Source of the DNA: Lentisphaerota bacterium
GTDB taxonomy: Bacteria > Verrucomicrobiota > Lentisphaeria > Victivallales > Victivallaceae
Assembly (NCBI GenBank): GCA_015061815.1
Contig: SUVW01000011.1
Coordinates: 1-64,000, forward strand
DNA: 64,000 nucleotides
Direction: 5' to 3'
Shown here in pieces: positions 52,235-63,100 of the stretch. Both the position numbers and the translations under genes were made by a program. Numbering within the stretch: position 1 is the first letter of the stretch; every line of letters begins with the position of its first letter. The notes under the pieces are model-generated. The model did no database searches. It had not been told where the DNA came from and saw nothing but the letters and a program-made list of their open reading frames with translations.

Positions 52235-53656
52235 ATGAGTGAAATAAGTTCTCTTGCCCCGCAAAATGTCTGGCAAATTTTTGATTTGATCTGTTCGATC
52301 CCCCACATATCCGGGCATGAAACACGATTAGCGGAAAAACTGACCGCGCTTGCCCGGGAGGCCGGATTATCTGTACTCCGGGATGACACCGGCAATTTGA
52401 TCATTGAAAAACCGGCGGCAGCTGGTTGGGAAAATGCTCCCCGGATAATACTGCAGGCGCACATGGATATGGTTCCTGCCAGCGACAGAGATTTTGATTT
52501 TCTCAATACACCGATCTCTCCGGTGATTGACGGAGATTATGTCCGTGCCTGCGGTACAACCCTGGGATCGGATGATGGCATCGGCGTGGCGTTGGCACTG
52601 TCGGTGATCCTGGACCGGGAATTTCACTGCGGGGCTTTGACGGTGATCCTCACTGTCGATGAAGAGGTCGGTCTTGGCGGCGCACGGGGAATTTCTCCGG
52701 AACACCTTAAAGGCAGATATCTTATAAATCTTGACGGCAGTGATGATGGATTTTGTATCGGCTGTGCCGGCGGCTGCCGTCAGAGTTTCACCTTCCGGAG
52801 TACGTTTTCGCAAACATTTTCCGGTATTCCGGTGCAGATCACGCTATCCGGTCTGCCGGGTGGTCATTCCGGATTATGCATTCACGAAAACCGGGGTAAT
52901 GCCTTGAAATTCATGGCTGAATTCGTCGATCAGCAGCCGGAATTGCAGCTTTTTTCTTTCGATGGCGGCAAAGCTGACAACGCCATTCCGGATTCAGCGC
53001 AGGTCAAGGGGGTATATAACGGAACAGTTGCTGACCTGCAAAAATCAGCCGATGCTTTCTGTCTGATTTTGAAAAATGAATTGCCGCCGGCGGTAACTCC
53101 GGAAATAAAAGTTGAATTGACTGCAGCTCCGCAAGTGATTTGGGACAAAACTTTCCGGCAAAATCTGCTCAATGCGTTGATACTGGTTCCCAATGGGGCA
53201 CTGGACTTCGATGATGAATTGCAGATCGTCAAAACCAGCAGCAATCTTGCGGCTATTGAAACCACCCCGGAAAAGGTGATCATCAAAACCAGTCAGCGCA
53301 GTCTGTCCGATGAGTGCCGGGATAATATTTCCGCTGCGGTCAAAACCCATTTTGAGTTGTTCCATGCCGCCGGTGAAACCGGGAATGTTTATCCGGCAAC
53401 AACTCCGGCAACAGATTCAACTTTATTGAAAACAGCTATTGCCTGCGCCCGGGAATTGAACCGTCCCGACCGGGCCTATGCCATCCATGCCGGTCTGGAA
53501 TCCGGTTGGTTTTCTGCAAAAAATCCGGATCTGGAAATCATTTCCTGCGGCCCGGAACACTACGATTTTCACACTCCGTATGAGAAATTGAATATCGCTT
53601 CAGTAGGAAAAGCTGATCACTTTTTGCGGACGATCATCTGCAAACTCGGCCGGTAA
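52235..53656 (+). CDS. pepD: Cytosolic dipeptidase (PepD-like, M20 family)
   Basis: A 473-residue di-zinc aminoacyl-dipeptidase. The M20 site is present: AHMDMVPA, the Asp of LGSDDGIGVALAL, DEEVGLGGA with the general-base Glu, NLDGSDDG and a C-terminal His in GPEHYDFHTPYE. Length and GGHSGLCIHENRGNALK match the PepD group. It degrades Xaa-His and other dipeptides in the cytoplasm. AAAGGA precedes the ATG. Its stop lies 1 bp from the stop of the opposing gene. Confidence 0.94.
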   Translation: MSEISSLAPQNVWQIFDLICSIPHISGHETRLAEKLTALAREAGLSVLRDDTGNLIIEKPAAAGWENAPRIILQAHMDMVPASDRDFDFLNTPISPVIDGDYVRACGTTLGSDDGIGVALALSVILDREFHCGALTVILTVDEEVGLGGARGISPEHLKGRYLINLDGSDDGFCIGCAGGCRQSFTFRSTFSQTFSGIPVQITLSGLPGGHSGLCIHENRGNALKFMAEFVDQQPELQLFSFDGGKADNAIPDSAQVKGVYNGTVADLQKSADAFCLILKNELPPAVTPEIKVELTAAPQVIWDKTFRQNLLNALILVPNGALDFDDELQIVKTSSNLAAIETTPEKVIIKTSQRSLSDECRDNISAAVKTHFELFHAAGETGNVYPATTPATDSTLLKTAIACARELNRPDRAYAIHAGLESGWFSAKNPDLEIISCGPEHYDFHTPYEKLNIASVGKADHFLRTIICKLGR

Positions 53657-53657
53657 A

Positions 53658-54455
53658 TCACTGCCGGACAAGTTCATTTTTCAATGAAATTACCGCTTCA
53701 ATTGTCGCCGGAGTCAATCTGCTCCACTTATTCCGGTCCAGAAATATCCGGCGGCAGTTGTACAGATGACGGAAACTTGCCTTTTTAAGCAGCTCTTCTG
53801 CCGCTGCGGGCGAAACCCCGATAAAAATCAGCACGTCCACTTCAGCGGTGCATAAAAATTCCGGATCCATAATAAAATATTTTTCCCCGGCTCCGGCGGC
53901 AATATTTTTGATCCCGGCCAGTTCCAATGCCGATGAAATAAAGGTTTTGCCACCGCAGCTTATCAACGGCGAAACTCCTAAAATCACCACCGCCGGATAT
54001 AGTTGTGACGGGCAAGTGCGCTTCAAACAAGCTACCTTATCCGCCAGTTCTGCCGCACGCAAATCCGCATCAGGCAAAGCCAGCACTTTTCCGATCTGCC
54101 GCACATTACGCGGCAGATCATCAATGCTCCGGTTTTCCAGCAACTTGACTTTCACCCGGCACCGCTGCAAAAGCTGCCAGTTGGCCCCGGGGTGGGCGAC
54201 ATCACTTATCACCATTGTCGCCCGGTTGCGCAACACTGCTTCGGGAAATGGTTTACCTAAATCACCGGCCACCGGCAAACAAGCTGTTTCCGGTAAATCA
54301 CACGCGCTGCTCCGGCCGCACAACTGCGCTCTGCCTCCGGCAAAAATGACCAATTCCGTCACCGCCGGAGAGAGAGAAACAACTCTTTCACCATAAAGCG
54401 GAAAAACTCCGGCAAAGATCGCCAGAATCACCCAATATTTTTTAATCAAGTTCAT
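53658..54455 (-). CDS. BtuF-like periplasmic substrate-binding protein
   Basis: A 265-residue protein with an N-terminal signal peptide ([18 protein letters not shown]) and the fold of vitamin B12/heme/siderophore binding proteins: [17 protein letters not shown] at the start and [16 protein letters not shown] 54455 has GGAG upstream and overlaps the prepilin gene end by 14 bp; the frame runs further up but that part lies within the prepilin gene. No permease or ATPase gene is adjacent, so it must serve a transporter encoded elsewhere. Confidence 0.85.
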   Translation of the reverse strand: MNLIKKYWVILAIFAGVFPLYGERVVSLSPAVTELVIFAGGRAQLCGRSSACDLPETACLPVAGDLGKPFPEAVLRNRATMVISDVAHPGANWQLLQRCRVKVKLLENRSIDDLPRNVRQIGKVLALPDADLRAAELADKVACLKRTCPSQLYPAVVILGVSPLISCGGKTFISSALELAGIKNIAAGAGEKYFIMDPEFLCTAEVDVLIFIGVSPAAAEELLKKASFRHLYNCRRIFLDRNKWSRLTPATIEAVISLKNELVRQ

Positions 54456-55233
54456 TCTTTCTGCTCCGGTTGACCCAGAAATATTCCATAACCTCTTCGA
54501 CCTCTGTTCCACCAAACCAGCCGCGATTGGTTTTTCCACTGTCTCCATTGACTAAAGTCAGCGGACCATCGGCCGTCGCATGACCATCGGCCCAGGACAC
54601 ATTGACCAGCCCATTGTGCCGGAAGTGGATCGCCGGATCAGGAAACCAGTCAAATCCGCCGGATATCCATTTCCCGGTTGGCGGTTCAATATTGATATTT
54701 TCCACAAACTTGCCGCCGCTGCCGATCAATGCATTATCCGTAAACATTATCGTCCGGGAAGGCCGGTCGAATTGGGAGAGCTTGGCCGGGTGATTCTGCC
54801 CTGACCAATCCAACTTATTCCACCCGCCGATGCAGGAGGAGTATCCATACCCCCCCGTACCGTTATTGCCGTCGTCAGAATCTTTACTCGCCATGATCGT
54901 TGGGCAGCTGCGGACTTTTTCATCGTTGCCCATATAAGGATTCAAACCGCCCTCTCCGGTAACATCACCGTGACTGCCGGTAAATTTGCCGCACCAATAG
55001 ATTTTCCTCCCCCAATCAGCATCAAAAATAAAATAGTCGGCATTGCTTTCCGCATAAAGCAGATTTGCCACCCCCAGCTGCCGGATATTGCTCAAACATG
55101 AAGTACTCCGCCCGCGTTCACGGGCCTGATTCAAAGCCGGAAGCAGAATTGCCGCCAATATGGCGATGATGGCGATCACGACCAGAAGTTCAATGAGTGT
55201 GAACTTCCCCTTAAAAAGTGTACAGTTGTGCAT
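54442..55233 (-). CDS. Prepilin-like protein with H-x9-DG motif
   Basis: A 263-residue type II secretion/pseudopilin-like protein. The N-terminal methylation motif is [20 protein letters not shown] with cleavage before the Phe, followed by [20 protein letters not shown]. The C-terminal [13 protein letters not shown] is an H-x9-DG motif, typical of the large pseudopilin families of Lentisphaerota and Planctomycetota. Such proteins are exported and may sit in the cell envelope; the exact role is unknown. Own promoter at 55367-55395. Confidence 0.92.
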   Translation of the reverse strand: MHNCTLFKGKFTLIELLVVIAIIAILAAILLPALNQARERGRSTSCLSNIRQLGVANLLYAESNADYFIFDADWGRKIYWCGKFTGSHGDVTGEGGLNPYMGNDEKVRSCPTIMASKDSDDGNNGTGGYGYSSCIGGWNKLDWSGQNHPAKLSQFDRPSRTIMFTDNALIGSGGKFVENINIEPPTGKWISGGFDWFPDPAIHFRHNGLVNVSWADGHATADGPLTLVNGDSGKTNRGWFGGTEVEEVMEYFWVNRSRKNELD

Positions 55234-55366
55234 TGGTTTAATCCTTTCATGTTACGCGCACTTTGTACCGCAGCGAGGAATCTGGCTCTGCCCGTAGGCA
55301 TCACAGTTGCGCGACAGCTCCCGATTCTCACGGGATTCACTCGTTTATCTGCGAAGATTATCTTAT

Positions 55367-55395
55367 AATATAACACCAAAAAACGTTTTTTGCAA
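55367..55395 (-). promoter_or_regulatory. Promoter of the prepilin-like gene
   Basis: Minus strand TTGCAA (55390-55395), 17 bp, TATATT (55367-55372). The transcript would have a leader of about 125 nt. Confidence 0.7.
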
Positions 55396-55405
55396 TTTGC
55401 CGCAC

Positions 55406-55434
55406 TTGAAAAAACTCTATTACGATGACATATT
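55406..55434 (+). promoter_or_regulatory. Promoter of the M42 peptidase gene
   Basis: TTGAAA (55406-55411), 17 bp, CATATT (55429-55434), back to back with the prepilin promoter. Confidence 0.6.
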
Positions 55435-55465
55435 AAACAACGAACTTTTTTCAGGAGATTTTACT

Positions 55466-56533
55466 ATGTTCAACAAGACCAGTATGAAGTTTCTGGAACA
55501 GCTCATGCGTTCCGCCAGCCCCACCGGATACGAATCCGAAGCGGCAGTGATTTTCCGGGATTATCTGAAAGATTGCTGCGAAGTAAAGTGCGATGTCATG
55601 GGTAATACCATCGCGGCCCTCAATACCGCCGCACCGGTGCGGGTGATGCTCGCCGGACACTATGACGAAATCGGATTTCAAATCGTCTATATTTCTGAAG
55701 AAGGCCTGCTCTACTTCCGGGCCAACGGAGGGATCGATAAGCTCAATGTTCCTTCAAGTGAAGTGGATATCCTTACTGCCAAAGGCAGAATTCCCGGAGT
55801 CATCGGCAAAAAACCCATCCATCTGCTCACTCCGGCAGAACGGGAAAAAGCTCTCGACCTCAAAGATATGTGGATAGATATCGGTGCAGAAAACCGCAAA
55901 GAAGCGGAAAAACTCGTTTCTGTCGGTGATCCGGTGGTCATGCGGGAAAATTTCCGGATGTTGAACAAACACCGGTTTATTTCCAAAGGCACTGATGATA
56001 AAATCGGTGCATTCATTGTCGCAGAAACAATGCGCCGTCTGGCAAAAAGAAAACTCAATGTCGCTGTTTACGGTGTCGGAACCGTACAGGAGGAGGTCGG
56101 TTTGCGCGGTGCAACCGCCGGAAGTTTTGCCATTGATCCGCATATCGGCTTCGGGATCGATGTCGGTTTTGCCACTGACCTGCCGGATATCCCCAAAAAA
56201 CAGTACGGTGATATCTCTCTTGGGAAAGGCCCGGCCTTGAGCCACAGCTGTGACAACAATATCGTACTGGGAAAAATCATCCGCAAGGTTGCCGGAGAAC
56301 ACAAGATCCCTTATCAGGAATCTGTCGCGCACCGGGCCACCGGCGGCACCGATACCGCTGCCATCCAGTTGTCACGGGGCGGAACAGCAACGGCTCTTTT
56401 CAGCATTCCCAACCGTTACATGCACAGTCAGGTGGAAATGTGCGACCTGCGAGATGCGGAAAGTGCCATAGCATTGCTCACTGAAACGATTGCATCATTC
56501 AGCGGCAAAGAGTCCTTTATTCCGGTAGAGTAA
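55466..56533 (+). CDS. M42 family aminopeptidase (FrvX-like)
   Basis: A 355-residue di-metal aminopeptidase. Metal ligands: His in LAGHYDEIGF, Asp in GTDDKIGAF, Glu-Glu in VQEEVGLRGA, Asp in GIDVGFATD and the late His in RYMHSQVEMCD. ATG 55466 has CAGGAG upstream; the frame opens earlier at 55307, inside the promoter region. It forms the head of a small cluster with a membrane peptide and a CE7 esterase. Confidence 0.92.
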   Translation: MFNKTSMKFLEQLMRSASPTGYESEAAVIFRDYLKDCCEVKCDVMGNTIAALNTAAPVRVMLAGHYDEIGFQIVYISEEGLLYFRANGGIDKLNVPSSEVDILTAKGRIPGVIGKKPIHLLTPAEREKALDLKDMWIDIGAENRKEAEKLVSVGDPVVMRENFRMLNKHRFISKGTDDKIGAFIVAETMRRLAKRKLNVAVYGVGTVQEEVGLRGATAGSFAIDPHIGFGIDVGFATDLPDIPKKQYGDISLGKGPALSHSCDNNIVLGKIIRKVAGEHKIPYQESVAHRATGGTDTAAIQLSRGGTATALFSIPNRYMHSQVEMCDLRDAESAIALLTETIASFSGKESFIPVE

Positions 56534-56537
56534 AATC

Positions 56538-56723
56538 ATGATGAAGCTGCAGAACAGTGGTATTGCCAATTATGTACACACCGGCGGATTCAACCGGCTG
56601 GCCGGACGGCCCAGTGCTCCGGGCAGCTGGCGGCCGGAACGTTACGCCCGCTGGTGGAAACTCTCCATAACAGTTATCGGTGCAGCATTTTTATCTGTCG
56701 GAACATTTTTTGTACTGTTCTGA
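56538..56723 (+). CDS. Small membrane protein, unknown
   Basis: A 61-residue product starting 4 bp after the M42 gene. The first 40 residues are polar and arginine-rich (SWRPERYARWWK) and the last 20 form one hydrophobic segment (LSITVIGAAFLSVGTFFVLF). It looks like a single-pass membrane peptide. There is only a weak ribosome site; translation may be coupled. No family is recognised. Confidence 0.5.
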   Translation: MMKLQNSGIANYVHTGGFNRLAGRPSAPGSWRPERYARWWKLSITVIGAAFLSVGTFFVLF

Positions 56724-56768
56724 CAGTTTTATTTCATTTGATCATTTGTAAATAAGAAAGGTTTTATT

Positions 56769-57734
56769 ATGTTGGCAGACAAACCGATTGATGAATTATT
56801 GAAATATACCGGACGCAATCCCCGGCCGGCCGACTTTGATGCCTATTGGGAACGGGCTCTGGCAGAAATGAGAAGCGTTGATCCGCAGTTGGAATTGCGC
56901 CCGGCGGAATTCAAATACCCCGGTGTTGAATGTTTCGACCTCTATTTCACCGGTGTCCGCAATGCCCGGGTCCATGCCAAATTCATGCGTCCGACGAAAT
57001 TGACCGCCCCGGCACCGGCTCTGCTCATGTTTCACGGTTATTCCGGCAATACCCAGGATTGGATGAAATCCATCGCATACGCGGCAGCCGGATTTGTCAC
57101 AGCTTTCCTCGACTGTCGCGGTCAGGGCGGCAGATCCGAAGATACCGGTGGGCATAAATTCAACACCTATCACGGCCAATTCATTCGCGGGCTGGATAAT
57201 GATTCTCCGGATGATCTGCTTTTCCGCCACATCATGCTGGATACCGCCGAACTTGCAAAAATCATCATGGGAATGCCGGAAGTTGACCGGTCAAAAGTCG
57301 GTGCGATGGGTATTTCGCAAGGAGGCGGATTGACACTGGCCTGTGCTTCGCTGGTGCCGGAAATAAACCGCATTGCGCCGGTCTATCCATTTCTTTCCGA
57401 TTATCAGCGGGTATGGGAGATGGATCTGGCGGTGGGGGCTTATCAGGAATTGAAAGATTATTTCCGCTGGTTTGATCCCCGGCATGAACGGCAGGAAGAA
57501 ATTTTCACCCGTCTGGGATATATTGATGTTCATCATCTGGCAGCACGGATCAAAGCGAAAACTCTGATGTTCACCGGCTTGATGGATACGACCTGTCCGC
57601 CATCGACGCAGTTTGCGGCATTCAATGCGATCACAGCGGAAAAAGATTACATCCTTTATCCGGATTTCGGTCATGAATTGCTGCCGGATAAAGATGATAT
57701 AACTTTTACTTTCATGTTAGAAATGCTCGGATAA
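56769..57734 (+). CDS. Acetyl xylan esterase / cephalosporin-C deacetylase family (CE7)
   Basis: A 321-residue alpha/beta hydrolase that removes acetyl groups from sugars. The nucleophile is Ser183 in GISQGGGLTLA; DCRGQGG marks the RGQ motif of CE7; GLMDTTCPPSTQFAAFN carries the Asp, and DFGHELLP the His. No signal peptide, so it would act on imported acetylated oligosaccharides. AAAGG lies before the ATG. Confidence 0.92.
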   Translation: MLADKPIDELLKYTGRNPRPADFDAYWERALAEMRSVDPQLELRPAEFKYPGVECFDLYFTGVRNARVHAKFMRPTKLTAPAPALLMFHGYSGNTQDWMKSIAYAAAGFVTAFLDCRGQGGRSEDTGGHKFNTYHGQFIRGLDNDSPDDLLFRHIMLDTAELAKIIMGMPEVDRSKVGAMGISQGGGLTLACASLVPEINRIAPVYPFLSDYQRVWEMDLAVGAYQELKDYFRWFDPRHERQEEIFTRLGYIDVHHLAARIKAKTLMFTGLMDTTCPPSTQFAAFNAITAEKDYILYPDFGHELLPDKDDITFTFMLEMLG

Positions 57735-57756
57735 TTTCATAGAGGGGCAAAAAGTT

Positions 57757-58284
57757 ATGAATAATTTTGTCACATCCGTACCGGCCCAGGCCGCCGCCAG
57801 ATGTATAATCGAAACCGCACGTCAACTGGGATTGCTGGATGCCCCGGTCGCAGTTTCCGATGAGCTTGCCGGAGCAGAAAAAAAACTGATCGTACAGATG
57901 TTTCAGGCGATGGATAAGCACATGCAGACTCACGGCAAAGAACTTGCGCCGGATGAAGTGAGTTCTCTGTTTACTTTTGTTTTCGCCAAAGCTGCGGAAG
58001 CGGTCACCAACATGTTCAATCATAAAGAACAGACTTTTGACCTGACCGGAATGTTTGACGGCCGAATACCGCTTTATGCAGATGATGCAGTTACCGCTGA
58101 ATTCAAATCCTCCCGTTTTCCGGAACTTTGCGCGGCAAATTATTTGGAATTTACAGAAGTTCAAGCTGATGCGCTGGCCGGATGCGATCCGCTGCTGCTG
58201 CTCTTTGAAGCTTTGAAGTGGTGTTTCCGCTTGAGCTGTCACCTGGCGGTAACGGTGGTGGAAAATCACCGGAAATTATCCTGA
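57757..58284 (+). CDS. Hypothetical protein
   Basis: A 175-residue soluble, mainly helical protein with a good GAGGGGC ribosome site, 22 bp after the CE7 esterase. Acidic overall, no membrane segment and no motif I recognise. Its position suggests cotranscription with the esterase. Confidence 0.65.
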   Translation: MNNFVTSVPAQAAARCIIETARQLGLLDAPVAVSDELAGAEKKLIVQMFQAMDKHMQTHGKELAPDEVSSLFTFVFAKAAEAVTNMFNHKEQTFDLTGMFDGRIPLYADDAVTAEFKSSRFPELCAANYLEFTEVQADALAGCDPLLLLFEALKWCFRLSCHLAVTVVENHRKLS

Positions 58285-58330
58285 ATCATCCGGTGATCCT
58301 TTGAATTTGCCCAGTTTCGGACAAAAAAAA

Positions 58331-58406
58331 TGGTACGCCCGCACGGACTCGAACCGTGGACCCAGTGATTAAGAGTCACTTGCTCTACCGACTGAGCTAC
58401 GAGCGC
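58331..58406 (-). tRNA. tRNA-Lys (anticodon CTT)
   Basis: A 76-nt tRNA with encoded CCA. Acceptor stem GCGCTCG/CGGGCGT, D-loop AGTCGGTA, anticodon stem AGTGA/TCACT with loop CTCTTAA (anticodon CTT, reading AAG), and T-loop TTCGAGT. A T-run follows directly. Confidence 0.96.
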
Positions 58407-58450
58407 ACTTGATATGCTTTGGAGGCGGCCACTGACCGCTTCTTCCTTAT

Positions 58451-58479
58451 AATATACCGCTTGGGATGAAATAATGCAA
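58451..58479 (-). promoter_or_regulatory. tRNA-Lys promoter
   Basis: Minus strand TTGCAT (58474-58479), 17 bp, TATATT (58451-58456). Confidence 0.7.
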
Positions 58480-58501
58480 GCGGAAAACTCTCTTTTTACC
58501 T

Positions 58502-58554
58502 AAAAAAACAGTTGTCTTCTCCGGACAAACCGGAAAATCCGGAGAATTTGCAAC
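58502..58554 (-). terminator. Terminator of the sigma factor gene
   Basis: Minus strand GTTG...TTCTCCGGA pairs with TCCGGAGAA...CAAC (58511-58554), followed by TGTTTTTTT. Confidence 0.85.
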
Positions 58555-58560
58555 TTTTTT

Positions 58561-59748
58561 TCAGTCTTCGTTCTGCACTCCATTGTTGGAGTAACCTGCT
58601 TCATCCATCAGCAATTGCTTGAGTTTGGCCAAAGCCTGATTCTGGATCTGCCGCACCCGTTCTCTGGTTCTGCCGATCTGCTGACTGACCTCTTCAAGAG
58701 TGAGGGTTTTCCCGCCGCGCAGCCCGAAACGCATTTCCAGGATCTTCCGTTCCCGCTCGTCAAGTTTATCCAGCAGATCCATCAACCGGAAAACCGATTC
58801 GATATCACCGATTATCTGATCCGGGGTCATCGCGTGACGGTCAGGAATAATGTCCTGAAACTCGCCCTCTTCGCCCTGCTGAATGGGATCATGCAGTGAA
58901 ATAGTACGCAAATCAGCCAGACGCAAGCCGGAAACAGTACGTTCACTGAAATCCAGATGTTCTGCGATCTCGGCATCAGACGGTTCGCGGCCCAGCTCTT
59001 CGGCCAGCCGCATCCGGACGGTTTTGATCTTGTTTATCTTGCCGGCAGACTGTACCGGGATACGGATAGTCCGGCTCTGATTGGCCAATGCCCGGCGCAT
59101 GGATTGCTTGATCCACCAGGCGGCATAACTGGAAAATTTAGCTCCTTTGGCCGGATCGAATTTTTCAACGGCCCGCATCAGACCGATATTTCCTTCGCTG
59201 ATAAGGTCAAGCAGCGGCAACCCCAGACCTTTGAAGTCATGAGCAATTTTCACGACCAGACGCAAGTTGGCTTTGATAAGCGTGGTTCTGGCGATCTCAT
59301 GCCGTTCAGGATCGGTGCTGTGGATCTCATCAGCCAGGTCGGCCTCCTCTTTCTTGTTGACCAGCGGTATCTGGGCGATTTCTCCCATATACACCTTCAT
59401 GGTATCATTTTTGTTGCCGATGAGCAATTTAGCATCAAGCGCGTTTTTTCTGGCTGCATCGACCTCTTTTTTGGTCCGCAATCTGGGAGTGGCACTGCCG
59501 GTTTTGACCACCGGAGAATTCTCCTCATCGATCAGCGGTTTGACAGTTGCCTTGCCGCTGCGGGGAGCGAACTTGGTCGGAGCGGCGGAAACTTTTTTAA
59601 TGACCAGTTTGCTTTTGCGCGGTTCGGGATCTGCAGAAATCGCATCGTCTGCATCCGTGTCGATATCCGGCAGCTGCGGAACTGCAAATTTAGGGGTGAG
59701 CTTCACCCCGGCCCGACGGATCTTTCTTACTTCAGATGAATCAGCCAT
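58561..59748 (-). CDS. RNA polymerase sigma-70 family factor (group 1/2)
   Basis: A 395-residue sigma factor. Region 1.2 starts near residue 118 ([17 protein letters not shown]); region 2 has [20 protein letters not shown] and [17 protein letters not shown]; region 3 has [19 protein letters not shown]; region 4 ends with [20 protein letters not shown]. The N-terminal 110 residues are a charged, proline- and lysine-rich extension instead of a normal region 1.1. It could be the primary factor (RpoD) or a close group 2 relative. GGAGGAA lies upstream of the ATG. Own terminator at 58502-58554. Confidence 0.92.
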   Translation of the reverse strand: MADSSEVRKIRRAGVKLTPKFAVPQLPDIDTDADDAISADPEPRKSKLVIKKVSAAPTKFAPRSGKATVKPLIDEENSPVVKTGSATPRLRTKKEVDAARKNALDAKLLIGNKNDTMKVYMGEIAQIPLVNKKEEADLADEIHSTDPERHEIARTTLIKANLRLVVKIAHDFKGLGLPLLDLISEGNIGLMRAVEKFDPAKGAKFSSYAAWWIKQSMRRALANQSRTIRIPVQSAGKINKIKTVRMRLAEELGREPSDAEIAEHLDFSERTVSGLRLADLRTISLHDPIQQGEEGEFQDIIPDRHAMTPDQIIGDIESVFRLMDLLDKLDERERKILEMRFGLRGGKTLTLEEVSQQIGRTRERVRQIQNQALAKLKQLLMDEAGYSNNGVQNED

Positions 59749-59901
59749 CAGAATTCCTCCATTATAATTTTTCTTACATTATCTCATTATTTATAAAATT
59801 TCTTTACCACCGGCAGCGCATTGAGGGAGTCTCCCCCCTCCGGAAATCTGCCATACATCTTCGCGGTACTGTGCCGTAACGGTCAAGATGGCTCAATGCA
59901 T

Positions 59902-59932
59902 CATTGCGTGGTTGATAAATCACAATCTGTCA
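59902..59932 (+). repeat. Dispersed repeat R4 (fragment)
   Basis: CATTGCGTGGTTGATAAATCACAATCT resembles the -35 half of R1 (34460-34486). The promoter -10 and transcribed parts are lost. It lies in the 396-bp gap between the sigma factor gene and mfd, which otherwise holds nothing recognisable except a short GGGAG/CTCCC stem near 59828. Confidence 0.45.
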
Positions 59933-60144
59933 ACCAGACAACAAACGCGATCACTGCGCCTGAATATCAAGTTCCGCGAACCGGGGATATCTCTCAAAAA
60001 TATCACTTTTTTTTATATTCCGGGCTATAAAAAATGCCATTCAGCGATTATAATATATAAGTGGCAATAAAAACAACCGCGAAACATACGGAAATCCCCG
60101 TTTACAATTATACGCGATTTAATGAATTTTTCAATACTTGTTTT

Positions 60145-63100
60145 ATGAATTGGTTGAAAAAAATTGAAAATTTTTTATCCGGCACACCGTCCGGCAGTAA
60201 AATCACCGCCCCGGTGCCGCCGGAAGTGTGTGCTTTACCGGCATTGAAAATATTGACGGCACACCCCGGAACCCTCTGTATCACCCTGCCGGATGCCAGA
60301 AGTGCCGACCGTTTTTATTCCGATATCAATGAACTTATACGCCTTACCGGACGTCAATGCCACTCTCTGCTCATACCCGAATGCGGCCGGGGGAAACTGC
60401 TCTTCCCCGGGGGTGAGGCCAGACGGGCCAGAGCATTGAACCGGATGCTCAACGAGGAATTTGATCTGATAATCGGCAGTGTCCACGCCTGGTTCGGACC
60501 GGCTCCCCGCCCGGATGAGAGTTTATCCTGCCAGTTGGAACTGCGCAGCGGCATGACCATATCACCACAGGAGATCGTTGAAAAACTGGTTCAGCTGGAT
60601 TATGATGATGAAGTGATGGTTTCCATTGCCGGAGAATTCTCCCGGCGGGGCGGCATTCTGGATATCTTTTCACCGGCTCATGATGAACCGTGCCGGATCG
60701 AATTTTTCGGAGATGAGATCGAATCCATACGCTTTTTTTCACCGGAAACCCAGCGTTCCGGCAAGAATGCGGAAGTTTGCCGGGTCATCAACCGGGCGGG
60801 GATCACCGCCGGCGGAGCGGCCCAATCGGATGCTTTTGCCTACCTGGAAAATAACAGGAAATTCCGGATACTGAATATTTTTCCGGATTCCGGCAGAGAA
60901 TTGCTCAAAAAATACAGTGTCCCGGGTGCAGATGAGAGATGGGATGCCATCAACGCCGCATACGATCCGGAAACTTTTTATGAAGTAGATACCGCCGGAA
61001 TAGATAATTGTCCGGTGTCCCTGCCATTTGCCGCCGCCAATCCGGAATCACTGCCGCAGGCGGCCAAAATACAGCGGGAATCATTGGAAAAACAACTTCT
61101 CTGCCGCCGGATCAAAGATGCCGCAAAAGAAGGTGCGCAAATACTTTTTTCGGTCAATGATGATGAAGATATTCCGGCACTGCGCCAGTGGTGCATGATG
61201 CTCGGCCTTGACCATGCGATGTGGGAATATACCTCATCGGCATTGAATAACGGTTTTTACATTTCCGGGGAATTACTGTTTCTTACCTCCGGAGAATTGA
61301 CCGGAGCCGGATTCAAACTGATTACCGGTTCTCAAAACGACACAGAACTGGAGACCATCCCGGAAAAACTGGAATCCATGCCGCTGGATAACAGCGAATT
61401 CACCCTCACCGATTTCGATGAGGGCGATTACGTTGTCCATGTCGATTACGGGATCGCCATTTACCGGGGGATAAAACTGCAAACTTCCGGTGGCGAAAGC
61501 CGGGAGGTACTGGTTCTGGAATTCCGTGACGGCCAGCTGCTTTATGTATCAATGGTGCAGTGTGCCAAAATCAGCCGCTATCTCGGTGCCGCCGGCAGAG
61601 TGAAACTGCACGCTCTTAATTCCGGCCGGTGGCGCAATGAAAAAGAAAATGCCCGGCTGGGAGTGCGCTCCTACGCCGCAGATATGTTGAGATTTCAAGC
61701 TGTCCGGCAGGCCGTTCCGGGGATAAGTTTCCGGGCAGATGCTCAAGCAATGGCGGCATTTCAACGGGCTTTCGCTTTCAAAGACACCCGATGCCAGACC
61801 CGTTCGACCATCGAAATAAAACGGGATATGGTAAGTACCAAACCGATGGACCGCCTGCTCTGCGGTGATGTCGGATACGGGAAAACCGAAATTGCCATGC
61901 GCGCAGCATTCCGGGCAGTTTCCGCCGGCTATCAGGTGGCAGTCATTGCGCCGACGACCGTGCTGGCTCATCAGCATTACCGGAGTTTTTGTGAGCGTTT
62001 CAAAGAATTCCCCTACACCATCGAAGTGGTCAGCCGCTTCCGCAGTGCCGCTGAACAGCAGAAAATATCAGAAAAATTGCTGTCCGGCGGCATCGATATC
62101 CTGATCGGCACTCACCGGTTGTGCGGCAAAACTTTCAGCTTCCGCAATCTCGGATTGGTCATTATTGATGAAGAACAGCGTTTCGGCGTGGAACAGAAAG
62201 AGCGTCTGCGCCGCTTCCGCGTGGAAGCTGACGTTTTGAGCATGTCCGCAACTCCCATCCCCAGAACTTTGTATATGGCTATGGCCGGAGCCAGAGATTT
62301 AAGTACCCTTGTCACGCCGCCCAAACTCCGCCTGCCGGTAAAAACCGTCATCGCACCGCAGGAAAATGATCTGATCGCTTCCGCGATCCGGGCCGAACTT
62401 GCCCGGGGCGGGCAGGTCTATTATCTGCACAACCGCGTGCAGACTATCGACCAGTGTGCAGCTCTCCTGCGGGAACTGCTCCCGGATGCCAGGATCGCAG
62501 TCGCTCACGGACAGATGCCGGAAAATGATTTGGAAGAGGTCATGACCGCGTTTCTGGATGGGAAAATCGATTGTCTGGTGTGCAGCACGATCATTGAATC
62601 CGGACTTGATGTCCCCAATGCCAATACGATCATAATCGAACGTGCTGACCGTTTCGGACTGGCCCAGCTGTATCAGTTGCGCGGCCGGGTGGGACGGTGG
62701 AAACATCAGGCATACGCTTATATGCTGCTTCCAAAAAATCAACTGGTCGGTTCAACTGCAAAAAAACGGCTCGCGGCCATCCGCCGCTGCTCAACTCTCG
62801 GTTCCGGATTCCAGCTGGCTCTGCGGGATCTGGAAATTCGCGGTGCCGGAAATCTTCTCGGTTCAGAACAATCCGGACACCTCTGCATGATCGGTTTTGA
62901 CCTCTACTGCCGGCTGCTGAAACAGGAGATCGCCCGGCTGCAGAAAAGCGATAAAAGTGAATTGCAGAATATCTGCGATGAAAATCTGCTGCCAGATGTC
63001 GAAGTGAATATCGACTTCCTGCATCCGGCCCTGACCACCGCTCCCGGCGTATTCAGTGCAGCTATACCACCGGACTTCATCGAAAATGAACGCCTCCGCA

